A program made the translations under genes and the position numbers. From an uncultured Eubacteriales bacterium (GTDB taxonomy: Bacteria > Bacillota > Clostridia > Oscillospirales > CAG-272): DNA of 6,793 nucleotides. A model generated the notes under the pieces. That model did no database searches, had not been told where the DNA came from, and worked only from the letters and a program-made list of their open reading frames with translations. Where the stretch lies: positions 1 to 6,793 of the forward strand of contig USGH01000146.1 in assembly GCA_900554225.1 (NCBI GenBank). Direction: 5' to 3'. Numbering within the stretch: the first letter of the stretch is position 1; every line of letters begins with the position of its first letter. Positions 1-6,421 of this stretch are shown piece after piece.

Positions 1-1164
1 GTATTCCAGCGTCATCAGCCCCGCGCCGGGGCCCAGCGGCAGACCGGCGAGCATCCAGAGCAGCAGCAGCGCCGCCCAGCCCAGCAGGAAAAAGAGGCTG
101 TAGGGCAGCATGGTGGAGATGAGGGTGCCGATGCCGGAAAAGATGGAGGTCAACGCCCCGGTATACAGGGAGTAATTGCCGACCTCGTATTCCCCGTTGC
201 ACACGCCGCGCGCGATCAGGAGAAACAGCACACAGTTGACGGCGGTGGAAAATACAGTCGTTCCCATGTGCCACAGTCCCTCGCCGACAAAGAGCTTTTT
301 GAGTCCCTTGAAATACCGTTCAAACGTTTCGCTGTACCGCCCGATAAAGAGCTCCGAAAGTCCAAACAGGCGCACCTCCTTGACCATATCCTTGTTCGTC
401 ATCAGATTTGAGTAATAATTCATCTGGCGGCGATCCTTGGAGTGGCAGCGGATATACTGGAAATTCTTCTGCCGATAGACGAAATTGATGATCGCGGTCG
501 GCACGGAGAGAAGGGCTATGATCCACGGCGCGGCGGGACTGACGGTTGCCAGCACCACGATGAAGGAGACCATGCTGATGATGGTGCTGATGATCGTGAA
601 GTTCGCGTTGAGGATCTGGATCGGACGGTGACCTGCCTCGCGCTTGGCGTTTTCGAGCTTCTCATAAAATTCCGGTCGGTCGAAGCTGGCAAGATCCACC
701 TCGCGCGCCTTGTTCATGATCCGCAGATTCACGTTGTTGACGACCAGCTCCCCGGCGATATTCGTGACGATGCTGTTCACACGATTCACCATGCTCACGA
801 TAAAGGAATACGCGAAACGGAGAATGAGCAGTCCCATCACGGCGGAGAACCGGTTGATCCCACTGGCGGCGGCAACATAAGCAGAGGCAAGGGCGTTGAG
901 AAGCTGTGCGCTGATCCATGCGCCGATCACGGGGGTCACGCCGTTGAAGATCGCCATGAAAACCATGAAAAAGAGGATCCACGGGCGCGTGTCCCAGACG
1001 ATGTGGAAAATATAGACGAGCCGATGGAGAAATTTCCCCGTCACACGGCGGATGTACCCGGGGACTTCCCGGATGGAGGTGGGTTTCGGTTCCCGGAGTG
1101 CGTCGCGGGCTTTATCCTGCGGTCCCCCAAAGAATCCGGGCGGTGCTCCCATTGGTGCTGGCAT
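1..1164 (-). CDS. ABC exporter half-transporter, membrane domain (partial, 3' end off the window)
   Basis: An open frame of 388 codons runs from the ATG at 1164 to the left edge without a stop. The protein starts with a Pro/Gly/Met-rich tail (MPAPMGAPPGFFGGP) like those on many clostridial multidrug-type ABC exporters, then an amphipathic stretch and membrane segments near residues 61-84, 107-127, 205-225, 225-245 and 305-325. A KEVRLFG motif lies at about residues 263-269, typical of the coupling region of ABC_membrane proteins. The nucleotide-binding domain would lie beyond the edge and is not seen. The start is set by a good ribosome site (AAAGGAAGG, 1172-1180). The gene follows the MarR repressor by 30 bp and is surely in its operon, so the substrate is probably the repressor's ligand. 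From about residue 344 the sequence stops looking like an ABC exporter and resembles an AbgT C-terminus (GLPLGPG motif), so the last ~135 nt may be foreign or misassembled. Confidence 0.8.
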   Translation of the reverse strand, partial: MPAPMGAPPGFFGGPQDKARDALREPKPTSIREVPGYIRRVTGKFLHRLVYIFHIVWDTRPWILFFMVFMAIFNGVTPVIGAWISAQLLNALASAYVAAASGINRFSAVMGLLILRFAYSFIVSMVNRVNSIVTNIAGELVVNNVNLRIMNKAREVDLASFDRPEFYEKLENAKREAGHRPIQILNANFTIISTIISMVSFIVVLATVSPAAPWIIALLSVPTAIINFVYRQKNFQYIRCHSKDRRQMNYYSNLMTNKDMVKEVRLFGLSELFIGRYSETFERYFKGLKKLFVGEGLWHMGTTVFSTAVNCVLFLLIARGVCNGEYEVGNYSLYTGALTSIFSGIGTLISTMLPYSLFFLLGWAALLLLWMLAGLPLGPGAGLMTLEY

Positions 1165-1194
1165 AGTATATCCTTCCTTTCTGCGGGAAAATCC

Positions 1195-1743
1195 TCATTC
1201 CGGATCCGCTTCTCCGGCGGCGATTACCTTCTGCAGCAGCGCGGCAAGCGTCTCCTTTTCCGTGTCGGTCAAAGGCGCAAACAGAGCGGCTGCGGCGCGT
1301 TCGTGGATTTTTCGCATTTCCGCCGCCTTTTCTCTGCCGGAATCCGTGATGTGTACGATGGTCTGCCGCTTGTCCGATTCCGACGGCGTGCGCACAACGT
1401 ACCCCTTTTGCTCCATGCGGCACAGCAGCTCGGAGAGGGATTGCGGTCGGATACGCATGGCGCGGGCAAGCTCAATCTGCGGTGTGCCGTCCGTGTCGCA
1501 GAGAAGACCCAGAAGTCTGCCCATGCCGGGACTGTGCGCCCGCGGTACCTCGTCCTCGGCGTGCGGCGGAAACGGTGCGTCGGCGGGAGGGATCCCGGGC
1601 GGAGGCGGAAAGGGCATATCGGGCGGCGCGTCCTCCATAGGCGGCGGACACATCCCGGGCGGCGGGCCGTTTTTCCGTCTGGCAAGCGCGTCCAGCTCCC
1701 GGATCATCTGCCGCAGCCGCACCTCGATACTGCGCTCGTTCAT
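1195..1743 (-). CDS. MarR-family transcriptional regulator with proline-rich insert
   Basis: 182 residues. Residues 75-135 form the winged helix: the recognition region (about 98-112, RPQSLSELLCRMEQKGYV) and a wing with the usual D/R pair (SDKRQ, 123-127) followed by ITDSGRE, all typical of MarR. C-terminal helices at about 136-178 would complete the dimer interface. Between helix 1 (1-23) and the DNA-binding domain lies a low-complexity insert at residues 27-60 with 18 prolines in 34 positions. Most MarR proteins of about 150 residues lack this, and it accounts for the extra length. The ATG at 1743 has an AGAGGTGA ribosome site 6-7 nt upstream. The gene has its own promoter and an overlapping palindrome, and precedes an ABC exporter by 30 bp. 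The inference is that it represses its own operon and is released by a small toxic or antimicrobial compound; the ligand cannot be told from sequence. Confidence 0.92.
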   Translation of the reverse strand: MNERSIEVRLRQMIRELDALARRKNGPPPGMCPPPMEDAPPDMPFPPPPGIPPADAPFPPHAEDEVPRAHSPGMGRLLGLLCDTDGTPQIELARAMRIRPQSLSELLCRMEQKGYVVRTPSESDKRQTIVHITDSGREKAAEMRKIHERAAAALFAPLTDTEKETLAALLQKVIAAGEADPE

Positions 1744-1760
1744 CTTTATATCACCTCTTA

Positions 1761-1780
1761 ATAATCAGGTACCTTATTAT
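1761..1780. promoter_or_regulatory. Palindromic operator, probable MarR binding site
   Basis: ATAATCAGGTACCTTATTAT is a 20-bp palindrome with a single mismatched pair (C5 against T14 of the inner 18 bp). It covers most of the -10 hexamer and the predicted start of transcription of the MarR gene. MarR dimers bind palindromes of this size, and overlap with the promoter fits steric autorepression. The binding protein is inferred from location only. Confidence 0.7.
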
Positions 1781-1805
1781 AACACGCCCGGACGGTGCTT
1801 GTCAA
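1776..1805 (-). promoter_or_regulatory. Promoter of the MarR-ABC operon
   Basis: On the minus strand a perfect -35 TTGACA (1805-1800) and a perfect -10 TATAAT (1781-1776) are separated by 18 bp. Transcription should start near 1769, giving a leader of about 25 nt to the ATG at 1743. Confidence 0.85.
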
Positions 1806-1852
1806 TCCTATTTCCGAAAAAAAGGAAAATGATATGAATTTCCCCAAGGCAG

Positions 1853-1881
1853 TTGACAAAATGCCGAATTTGTGGTATAAA
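1853..1881 (+). promoter_or_regulatory. Promoter of the solute-binding lipoprotein gene
   Basis: TTGACA (1853-1858) and TATAAA (1876-1881) are separated by 17 bp. The predicted start of transcription is near 1888, about 59 nt before the ATG at 1947. The -10 lies in the first copy of a tandem direct repeat. Confidence 0.8.
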
Positions 1882-1892
1882 TGTGGTATAAC
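1871..1892 (+). repeat. 11-bp tandem direct repeat over the lipoprotein promoter -10
   Basis: TGTGGTATAAA is immediately followed by TGTGGTATAAC: two copies with 10 of 11 positions identical and a period of one helical turn. The first copy supplies the -10 hexamer; the second lies on the predicted start of transcription. A third GGTATAAAC occurs at 1937 next to the ribosome site. Confidence 0.8.
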
Positions 1893-1946
1893 TATGGTCA
1901 GAATATGCCGCATATGCCAAAAAAACAGAAAGCTGAGGTATAAACG

Positions 1947-3419
1947 ATGAAACGACTGCTTATACTCTGCCTGAGCACCCTGCTTCTTGCCGGATGCGCC
2001 TCGAATGGACCTGTGGAAAAGGACAGCGAAACCACCGGAGGCAGTGCCGACACCACCGATACGGTAGTACAAAACGAGGAAACAGAGGACACCGCCTATC
2101 TTGACGCGGTGGGACAGCGGGATTACGGCGGACGGGATTTCCGGTTTCTTCTGTTCAGCACAGGAGAGGAGCTGAGCTGGTCGGCGTTTGACGTGCTGGC
2201 GGAGGAGGCGACCGGCGAGGGGATCAACGACGCGATCTACAACCGGAACCTCTCCATCGGCGAGCGGTTCAATGTAAAGATCGTCGGCGATGGGGACGCG
2301 AATGCCGCCGGGAAGCTGGCCTCGATGGTGCGCGCAGGGGATCCGACCTATGACGCTTCGTTTTTACAGACGGGCAGTGCCGGTTCCAACGCGCAGAACG
2401 GGGATTTCCTTGACATGACCGCGCTGCCGGACATCGACATTACCAAGCCGTACTGGGACCAGAGCTGCATACACGACCTGTCCATCGGCGGTAAGGTGTA
2501 CTTCATGACCGGTGATATTTCCACCATCGACAAAAAGGCGACGTGGATCCTCATGTTCAATAAGAATCTCGTCACGTCGTTTGACCTGGAAAGCCCCTAT
2601 ACGCTTGTAAACGAGGGAAAATGGACCGTTGACAAGTTCCGCGAGATGTCCGCCGACGTATCCACGGACTTAAACGGCGACGGCACGATGGATCAGGCGG
2701 ATCAGTACGGTCTTGCCACCACACCGGACACCGTATACGGACTGTTCTATTCCTGCGGCGGTCGATTCATCGAAAAGGACGCGGACGATCTGCCGGTGTT
2801 CAGCGTGGACGTGGACAAGTGCTCGTCGATCCTTGAAAAAACGGGCGCGATCATGTCCGACCGGAACGCAACGTTGCTGTCGTCGCTCATCAAAGGAGAG
2901 GAGAATCCGATCGTCACGATCCAGAATTGCTTTATCGAGGGACGGAGCCTCTTCTATGGTGAGGTCATGTTCCACGTCAACCGGCTGCGCGAGATGGCGG
3001 ACGATTTTGGGATCATCCCGATGCCGAAATACAACGAAGCACAGGAGCATTACATTACCTATACGAATCCGGCGGGACTGATGCTCGTCATTCCGAAAAC
3101 CACTGCGGACGTGGGATGCACGGGATCCGTTCTCGAGGCGATGGCAAGCCTGTCCCATAAGACCCTGACCCCGGCGTATTACGACAACGCGCTGAAGGGA
3201 AAATTTGCCCGTGACAACGATTCCGGCGCGATGCTCGACCTGATTTTTGAAAACCGCGTGTACGACCTGACGCAGATCTACGGCTGGGGATCGATGCCCT
3301 CCAGTTATAACGCGCTTGCCCTGAAAGGTTCCTCCGACCTTGCGTCCCTGATCGCGCAGAAGCAGTCCGCAATCGATACGAGCATTGAGAAATTCGTCTC
3401 GGCGTTCACGGAAGAATAA
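1947..3419 (+). CDS. Extracellular solute-binding lipoprotein (ABC importer type, probably carbohydrate)
   Basis: 490 residues. A short lipoprotein signal peptide (MKRLLILCLSTLLLAGC) has the lipobox LLAGC at 13-17, so Cys17 is the lipidation site and the mature protein is anchored outside the cytoplasmic membrane. A Thr/Asp/Glu-rich linker (18-56) leads to a periplasmic-binding-protein fold. Segments such as GINDAIYNRNLSIGERFNV (92-110), DIDITKPYWDQ (162-172) and the FGIIPMPKYNEAQ stretch near 354 are typical of large clostridial solute-binding proteins. Residues 241-252 (DLNGDGTMDQAD) make a canonical 12-position EF-hand/dockerin-like loop, suggesting one bound calcium. The ATG is preceded by GAGG with 8 nt spacing. 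No permease or ATPase gene is adjacent, so it is either an orphan receptor or works with a transporter elsewhere. The ligand is not predictable here; a sugar is a guess from family. Confidence 0.9.
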   Translation: MKRLLILCLSTLLLAGCASNGPVEKDSETTGGSADTTDTVVQNEETEDTAYLDAVGQRDYGGRDFRFLLFSTGEELSWSAFDVLAEEATGEGINDAIYNRNLSIGERFNVKIVGDGDANAAGKLASMVRAGDPTYDASFLQTGSAGSNAQNGDFLDMTALPDIDITKPYWDQSCIHDLSIGGKVYFMTGDISTIDKKATWILMFNKNLVTSFDLESPYTLVNEGKWTVDKFREMSADVSTDLNGDGTMDQADQYGLATTPDTVYGLFYSCGGRFIEKDADDLPVFSVDVDKCSSILEKTGAIMSDRNATLLSSLIKGEENPIVTIQNCFIEGRSLFYGEVMFHVNRLREMADDFGIIPMPKYNEAQEHYITYTNPAGLMLVIPKTTADVGCTGSVLEAMASLSHKTLTPAYYDNALKGKFARDNDSGAMLDLIFENRVYDLTQIYGWGSMPSSYNALALKGSSDLASLIAQKQSAIDTSIEKFVSAFTEE

Positions 3420-3487
3420 TTCCAAAAAAATCGGCAGAAGCCGTCTGTTCCAAAACCGAATAGCGGGCATACAACTGTGCCATACTG

Positions 3488-3530
3488 AAAGACAGGGATC
3501 CACACCATGCGGAAATCCCTGTCTTTTGTT
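3488..3530 (+). terminator. Intrinsic terminator after the solute-binding lipoprotein gene
   Basis: AAAGACAGGGAT (3488-3499) pairs perfectly with ATCCCTGTCTTT (3515-3526) across a 15-nt loop, followed by TTGTT. It ends 29 nt before the next ATG (3556). A smaller hairpin (CGGC-AGAA-GCCG, 3432-3443) sits upstream. Confidence 0.85.
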
Positions 3531-3555
3531 CTATATCCGAGAAAGGAGAGTTTGT

Positions 3556-4008
3556 ATGGCACAGAAAAAGCCGGTATGTCCGGAAAAGGAGCTGCTCTCG
3601 GAGATCTACCGGAATCTGCAAATGGGCAGTGAAAATCTCGGCTCCGTGGTATCGATGATTCAGAATCCGCAAATGCTGCGGGAGGTCACGTCTCAGCTGG
3701 AGGGATACGCAGAACACAGTGCGAAAACCGTTGAGCAGATGCGGGAGCACATGGTTCGTCCGCAGAAGGAGAGCATGATGAAAACGATGATGGCGCGCGG
3801 CGGGATCGCGATGAACACAATGTTCGATTCCTCCGACCACCACATCGCGGAAATGATCGCACGCGGTACGAGAATGGGAGCGGATTCGCTGGAGAAAACG
3901 ATCTACCGGATGCAGCGGTACGGCTGTGAACCGGAGGTCGCGAAATTTGGCTGCCGCGTGGTTCAGTTTGAGCGCACGGAGGCTGCACGAATCGAGGCGT
4001 TTCTATGA
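3556..4008 (+). CDS. Conserved-looking helical protein of unknown function, possibly ferritin-like
   Basis: 150 residues. The start at 3556 is chosen because AAAGGAGAG (3542-3550) lies 5 nt upstream; the open frame extends further 5' but only through the terminator. The protein looks all-helical, with likely helices near 9-34, 38-67, 71-105 and 124-150, no signal peptide and no membrane segment. Met is frequent (14 residues). Glu and His lie in helical positions: E16 in SEIYRN, E50/H54 in EGYAEHS, H95/H96/E99 in SDHHIAEM, E139/E142. This resembles the pattern of four-helix ferritin-like bundles, and I recall similar small uncharacterised proteins in Clostridia, but I cannot name a family. Metal binding is inference. 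It follows the lipoprotein gene across a strong terminator, and I see no convincing promoter of its own. Confidence 0.8.
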   Translation: MAQKKPVCPEKELLSEIYRNLQMGSENLGSVVSMIQNPQMLREVTSQLEGYAEHSAKTVEQMREHMVRPQKESMMKTMMARGGIAMNTMFDSSDHHIAEMIARGTRMGADSLEKTIYRMQRYGCEPEVAKFGCRVVQFERTEAARIEAFL

Positions 4009-4238
4009 ACGGGAAGCATACGCCGGAGTCTTATGAAAACCGCACCGGATTTACGCGGGAGGACACACCGTATCCCCGTGCGCGCCTGTATATCGATCAC
4101 GATCCGTCCCTTATTTTTCCGTGGACGCCCCGTTTTCTGCCGGGTGTTTTTTTCGCAGCTGTATCTCCCGCATCCGATGGATCACCGCTTTCACATCGGC
4201 GGGACGAGGCAGATCCAGAAAACGGGAGCAATCCGTAA
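4005..4238 (+). CDS. Doubtful small ORF coupled to the upstream gene by ATGA overlap
   Basis: 77 codons start in the stop codon of the previous gene (ATGA at 4005-4008), with GAGG 7 nt upstream, an arrangement typical of translational coupling. The first 35 residues are hydrophilic and match nothing I recognise. From 4111 on, the frame is antisense to the 3' end of the ATPase gene, so the C-terminal half is probably an accident of that gene's codons. A second overlapping frame (4033-4257) is equally unconvincing. Confidence 0.25.
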   Translation: MNGKHTPESYENRTGFTREDTPYPRARLYIDHDPSLIFPWTPRFLPGVFFAAVSPASDGSPLSHRRDEADPENGSNP

Positions 4239-6267
4239 AGAGCTTCGAGTAGCATAGCTCGATCCCCTCCACCTCCACACGATGATACAGCTCGTCCAGC
4301 GCGCCGTCGAGGGTATTCTGTGTCGGTTTGCGCGTGACCATCAGATAGCGGATGAGAAATGCGGCGGCATTCTGCATCTCCGGCGTCGCCAGTCCCGGAA
4401 TCGCGCGGATGTCGATGTTCTCGTTCCCGATACAGAGAAAGCCCATATCCGAGACAATGAGCCGCTCACCCGTGCTGTGTGTCGGATAGGATGTGAACCC
4501 ATCGGCAAGGAGCGTTCTGTCCTGCGACCACGCGACCTCCCCGGGCAATGCCGTTTTCGTACCGTCCGTGTCCCAGATCGCCTGTGCTTCGGTGGTGACA
4601 TCGGATATGCGGTATTCGTCCATGCGGTACACCCGATCCGCCACGCCGAGATATTCGCCGCTGCCGCCGATGACGAGAATGGTCGATACCCCGTGGCGCG
4701 CCAGCTCATTCACCCGATCCGTAAAGGGCGTGATCGGTTCGTGGTGGATGAGTTTTTTCATCATCCTGTCCCGGATCATGAAATTTGTCGCGCTCCGGTC
4801 CTCATCGATGAGCAGCACTCTGGCACCACAGTCCACGGCTTCCATGATGTTTGCCGCCTGTGAGGTGGAGCCGGATGCGTGAGGGGTGGAAAAATCCGTC
4901 GTGTCGCCGCCCGGAATCCAGCGAATGAACGGGGAAATATTCAGATGGGAGACAGCGCGTCCGTCCTCCGCGAAAATTTCCGTTGCCGTGTCGTCTGTCA
5001 GCACCAGCTCCCGTCCGTCCCCCGGAATGTGGTCGTAGATCCCGGCAGATAATGCATCCAATACGGTCGATTTGCCGGAATAGCCGCCGCCTGTGATCAC
5101 GGTCACGCCCCGTCGGAATGCCATGCCGCGCACGCCCTCCCATTCTACGGCGTCGCCCGGTGTGGAGACAAACGGCACGGCGTCCCGCATCGGCAGCTCG
5201 CTGTCCTTTTCCCGGGGGAGGATGCTGCCGTCCGCGATAAAGGCGATGTACTCCCCGCTCTCCCGCAGTCGCGCCCGGATCCGCTGCCGCTTTTCCGCGA
5301 ACGTGAGGGCAGACTCCAGGCCGCACAGGTCAAATTCCGCGACAAACTGCGCGACAGCTTCCGGCATATCGCGGCAGAGCATCGTCTGCGTCCGCTTGAG
5401 CTTGTGGAACGGGAGCTGCACCTGCATCCGGATACAGAGGCACATCTCCGGCGGGGTCATCTCTGTATCCGGCAGCAGCTTTACCTTACAGCCGCTGATA
5501 TATTCGTACTCCCGTGTCGGACATTTCGCAAAAAACGCCGCGTTGCGGGTGAGAATCTTTGCGTCCGGTCTGTGGAGGAGGAATTTGCCGTTTTCCTTGT
5601 CCGGTCGCGCACGGTTGTAGTATGCCGCGTTGCAGCGGTCAAAATACGGTGCGATCTGCCGCAGGCAATAATCCGCCGCCGTGCGCAGAAGATCGTGTAT
5701 GTCCGTCTCCCCCGCGTTTTGCCGTTCCTTCGCCGCCTCCAATGCCGGTACAAGAGATGGCGCAAAACCGCTCACGGGGATCTGTGCCGTTACGGTGGGC
5801 AGGTCGTTTTGATCTCTGCCGCCTTTTTCGAGTACAAAGCTCGTTTTTCCAGACCAGTACGTGTTGTCGCTGTTCTCCTCGGGAAAATCATGACCGGGAA
5901 TCTCTATGGAGATGCGCGCGTTGTATAGCTCCTCTCGTTTTGTACCCTCGCGCCAGCTGTAGGTTTCCGTATCGTTTTCCATGCGTGTAAAATACCATTT
6001 TAAGCGTTTCAATGCTGTTTCTCCTTTGTCTGCTCTGTTTCGCAATAAGCGGCGCACCGGGATCCGGACAAGAATATCCGGCCGGTCGTCATGGCTTCTG
6101 CCGCTTTGATCGATCTGATACGATATATCATCCTGCCAGTACAGGGGATCCTCGTCGCTGTAGGACAGATCCCCGTTTGAGAAAAACACGATGGATCCGG
6201 CGTAGATGGCGTAGTAATGCTCCTCACAGCGATCCATATTGTGTAGAAAGTAGGATAGTCTCTGCAT
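4111..6267 (-). CDS. COG3044/PF09818-type ABC-class ATPase with duplicated N-terminal module
   Basis: 718 residues from the ATG at 6267 (AGAGGAGG, 8 nt spacing); the frame stays open to 6564 but upstream is leader. The core is a clear match to the 'predicted ATPase of the ABC class': Walker A GGGYSGKST (393-401), HIPGDGRE (413-420), ISPFIRWIPGG (444-454), signature-like ASGSTSQAAN (464-473), Walker B VLLIDED (484-490) followed by SATNFMIRDRM, then TPFTDRV and STILVIGGSGEYL (528-540). The C-terminus has the family's basic PRPADVKAVIHRMRE ending (688-702). Walker A has Ser397 where I remember His in most members. The protein is soluble and cytoplasmic. From memory, the trypanosome relative MRB1590 binds RNA, so nucleic acid is a possible substrate; the bacterial function is unknown. 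Residues 1-71 and 86-165 are two copies of one module. An internal TTG start at 6012 would give 633 residues, already about family length. Confidence 0.93.
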   Translation of the reverse strand: MQRLSYFLHNMDRCEEHYYAIYAGSIVFFSNGDLSYSDEDPLYWQDDISYQIDQSGRSHDDRPDILVRIPVRRLLRNRADKGETALKRLKWYFTRMENDTETYSWREGTKREELYNARISIEIPGHDFPEENSDNTYWSGKTSFVLEKGGRDQNDLPTVTAQIPVSGFAPSLVPALEAAKERQNAGETDIHDLLRTAADYCLRQIAPYFDRCNAAYYNRARPDKENGKFLLHRPDAKILTRNAAFFAKCPTREYEYISGCKVKLLPDTEMTPPEMCLCIRMQVQLPFHKLKRTQTMLCRDMPEAVAQFVAEFDLCGLESALTFAEKRQRIRARLRESGEYIAFIADGSILPREKDSELPMRDAVPFVSTPGDAVEWEGVRGMAFRRGVTVITGGGYSGKSTVLDALSAGIYDHIPGDGRELVLTDDTATEIFAEDGRAVSHLNISPFIRWIPGGDTTDFSTPHASGSTSQAANIMEAVDCGARVLLIDEDRSATNFMIRDRMMKKLIHHEPITPFTDRVNELARHGVSTILVIGGSGEYLGVADRVYRMDEYRISDVTTEAQAIWDTDGTKTALPGEVAWSQDRTLLADGFTSYPTHSTGERLIVSDMGFLCIGNENIDIRAIPGLATPEMQNAAAFLIRYLMVTRKPTQNTLDGALDELYHRVEVEGIELCYSKLFTDCSRFLDLPRPADVKAVIHRMREIQLRKKHPAENGASTEK
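6010..6027 (-). promoter_or_regulatory. Internal ribosome binding site and TTG start in the ATPase gene
   Basis: AAAGGAG (6027-6021) lies 8 nt before an in-frame TTG (6012-6010), exactly at the first codon of the second N-terminal module. Spacing and position equal those at the ATG at 6267, so it is a plausible second translation start. Confidence 0.5.
6012..6267 (-). repeat. First copy of the duplicated N-terminal module of the ATPase
   Basis: Residues 1-85 of the ATPase repeat as residues 86 to about 165. Both copies start alike (MQRLSYF against LKRLKWYF, then NMD/RME). They end with an ungapped 29-residue match (43-71 against 137-165) sharing Tyr-Trp at the start, S, GR, D, P and IPV at the end, about 10 of 29 identical. 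DNA identity is low, so the duplication is old. Confidence 0.75.
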
Positions 6268-6275
6268 AGTACATG

Positions 6276-6283
6276 CCTCCTCT
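6276..6283 (-). promoter_or_regulatory. Ribosome binding site deciding the ATPase start at 6267
   Basis: AGAGGAGG on the minus strand, 8 nt before ATG 6267. Another ATG (6275-6273) lies only 1 nt after the AGGAGG and is out of frame, so it is unlikely to be used. Confidence 0.8.
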
Positions 6284-6310
6284 CGTGAAAAAGTCTCTGT
6301 ATCCGGGCAC

Positions 6311-6336
6311 AAAAAAAGACCGCGACAGGTGCGGTC
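6311..6336 (-). terminator. Intrinsic terminator in the ATPase leader, proximal
   Basis: On the minus strand GACCGC, a 7-nt loop and GCGGTC (6336-6318) are followed by seven T (6317-6311). It ends 44 nt upstream of the ATPase ATG, with no room for a promoter between, so it must be read through for the gene to be expressed. Confidence 0.8.
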
Positions 6337-6421
6337 AGGATGGGAAGACTCTGATACAATGGATCCAGAGCATCCCCACAGCTTCCGGAGTCGTCCACAG
6401 GAGAGGAAAATTCCGGAAAAC

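Noticed and set aside
442..1761. Plus-strand open frame of 439 codons over the MarR/ABC region
   Set aside because: It lies antisense to two clearly recognisable genes, has His/Asp/Arg-rich low-quality sequence and no ribosome site.
1811..1830. Hairpin ATTTCC/GGAAAT between the divergent promoters
   Set aside because: Only a 5-6 bp AT-rich stem around an A-run, with no T-tract and no clear role.
2670..3503. Minus-strand open frame of 277 codons under the lipoprotein gene
   Set aside because: Antisense to a well-supported lipoprotein gene; high G+C leaves long shadow frames, and the product matches nothing.
4009..4110. Terminator between the convergent genes
   Set aside because: GC-rich partial inverted repeats are present (CGCG ... 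CGCG), but the arms do not pair well and no T-run follows on either strand.
6311..6360. T-box riboswitch before the ATPase
   Set aside because: The terminator stem contains ACCGC, but the conserved T-box GGTGG/antiterminator sequence and specifier stem are not seen.
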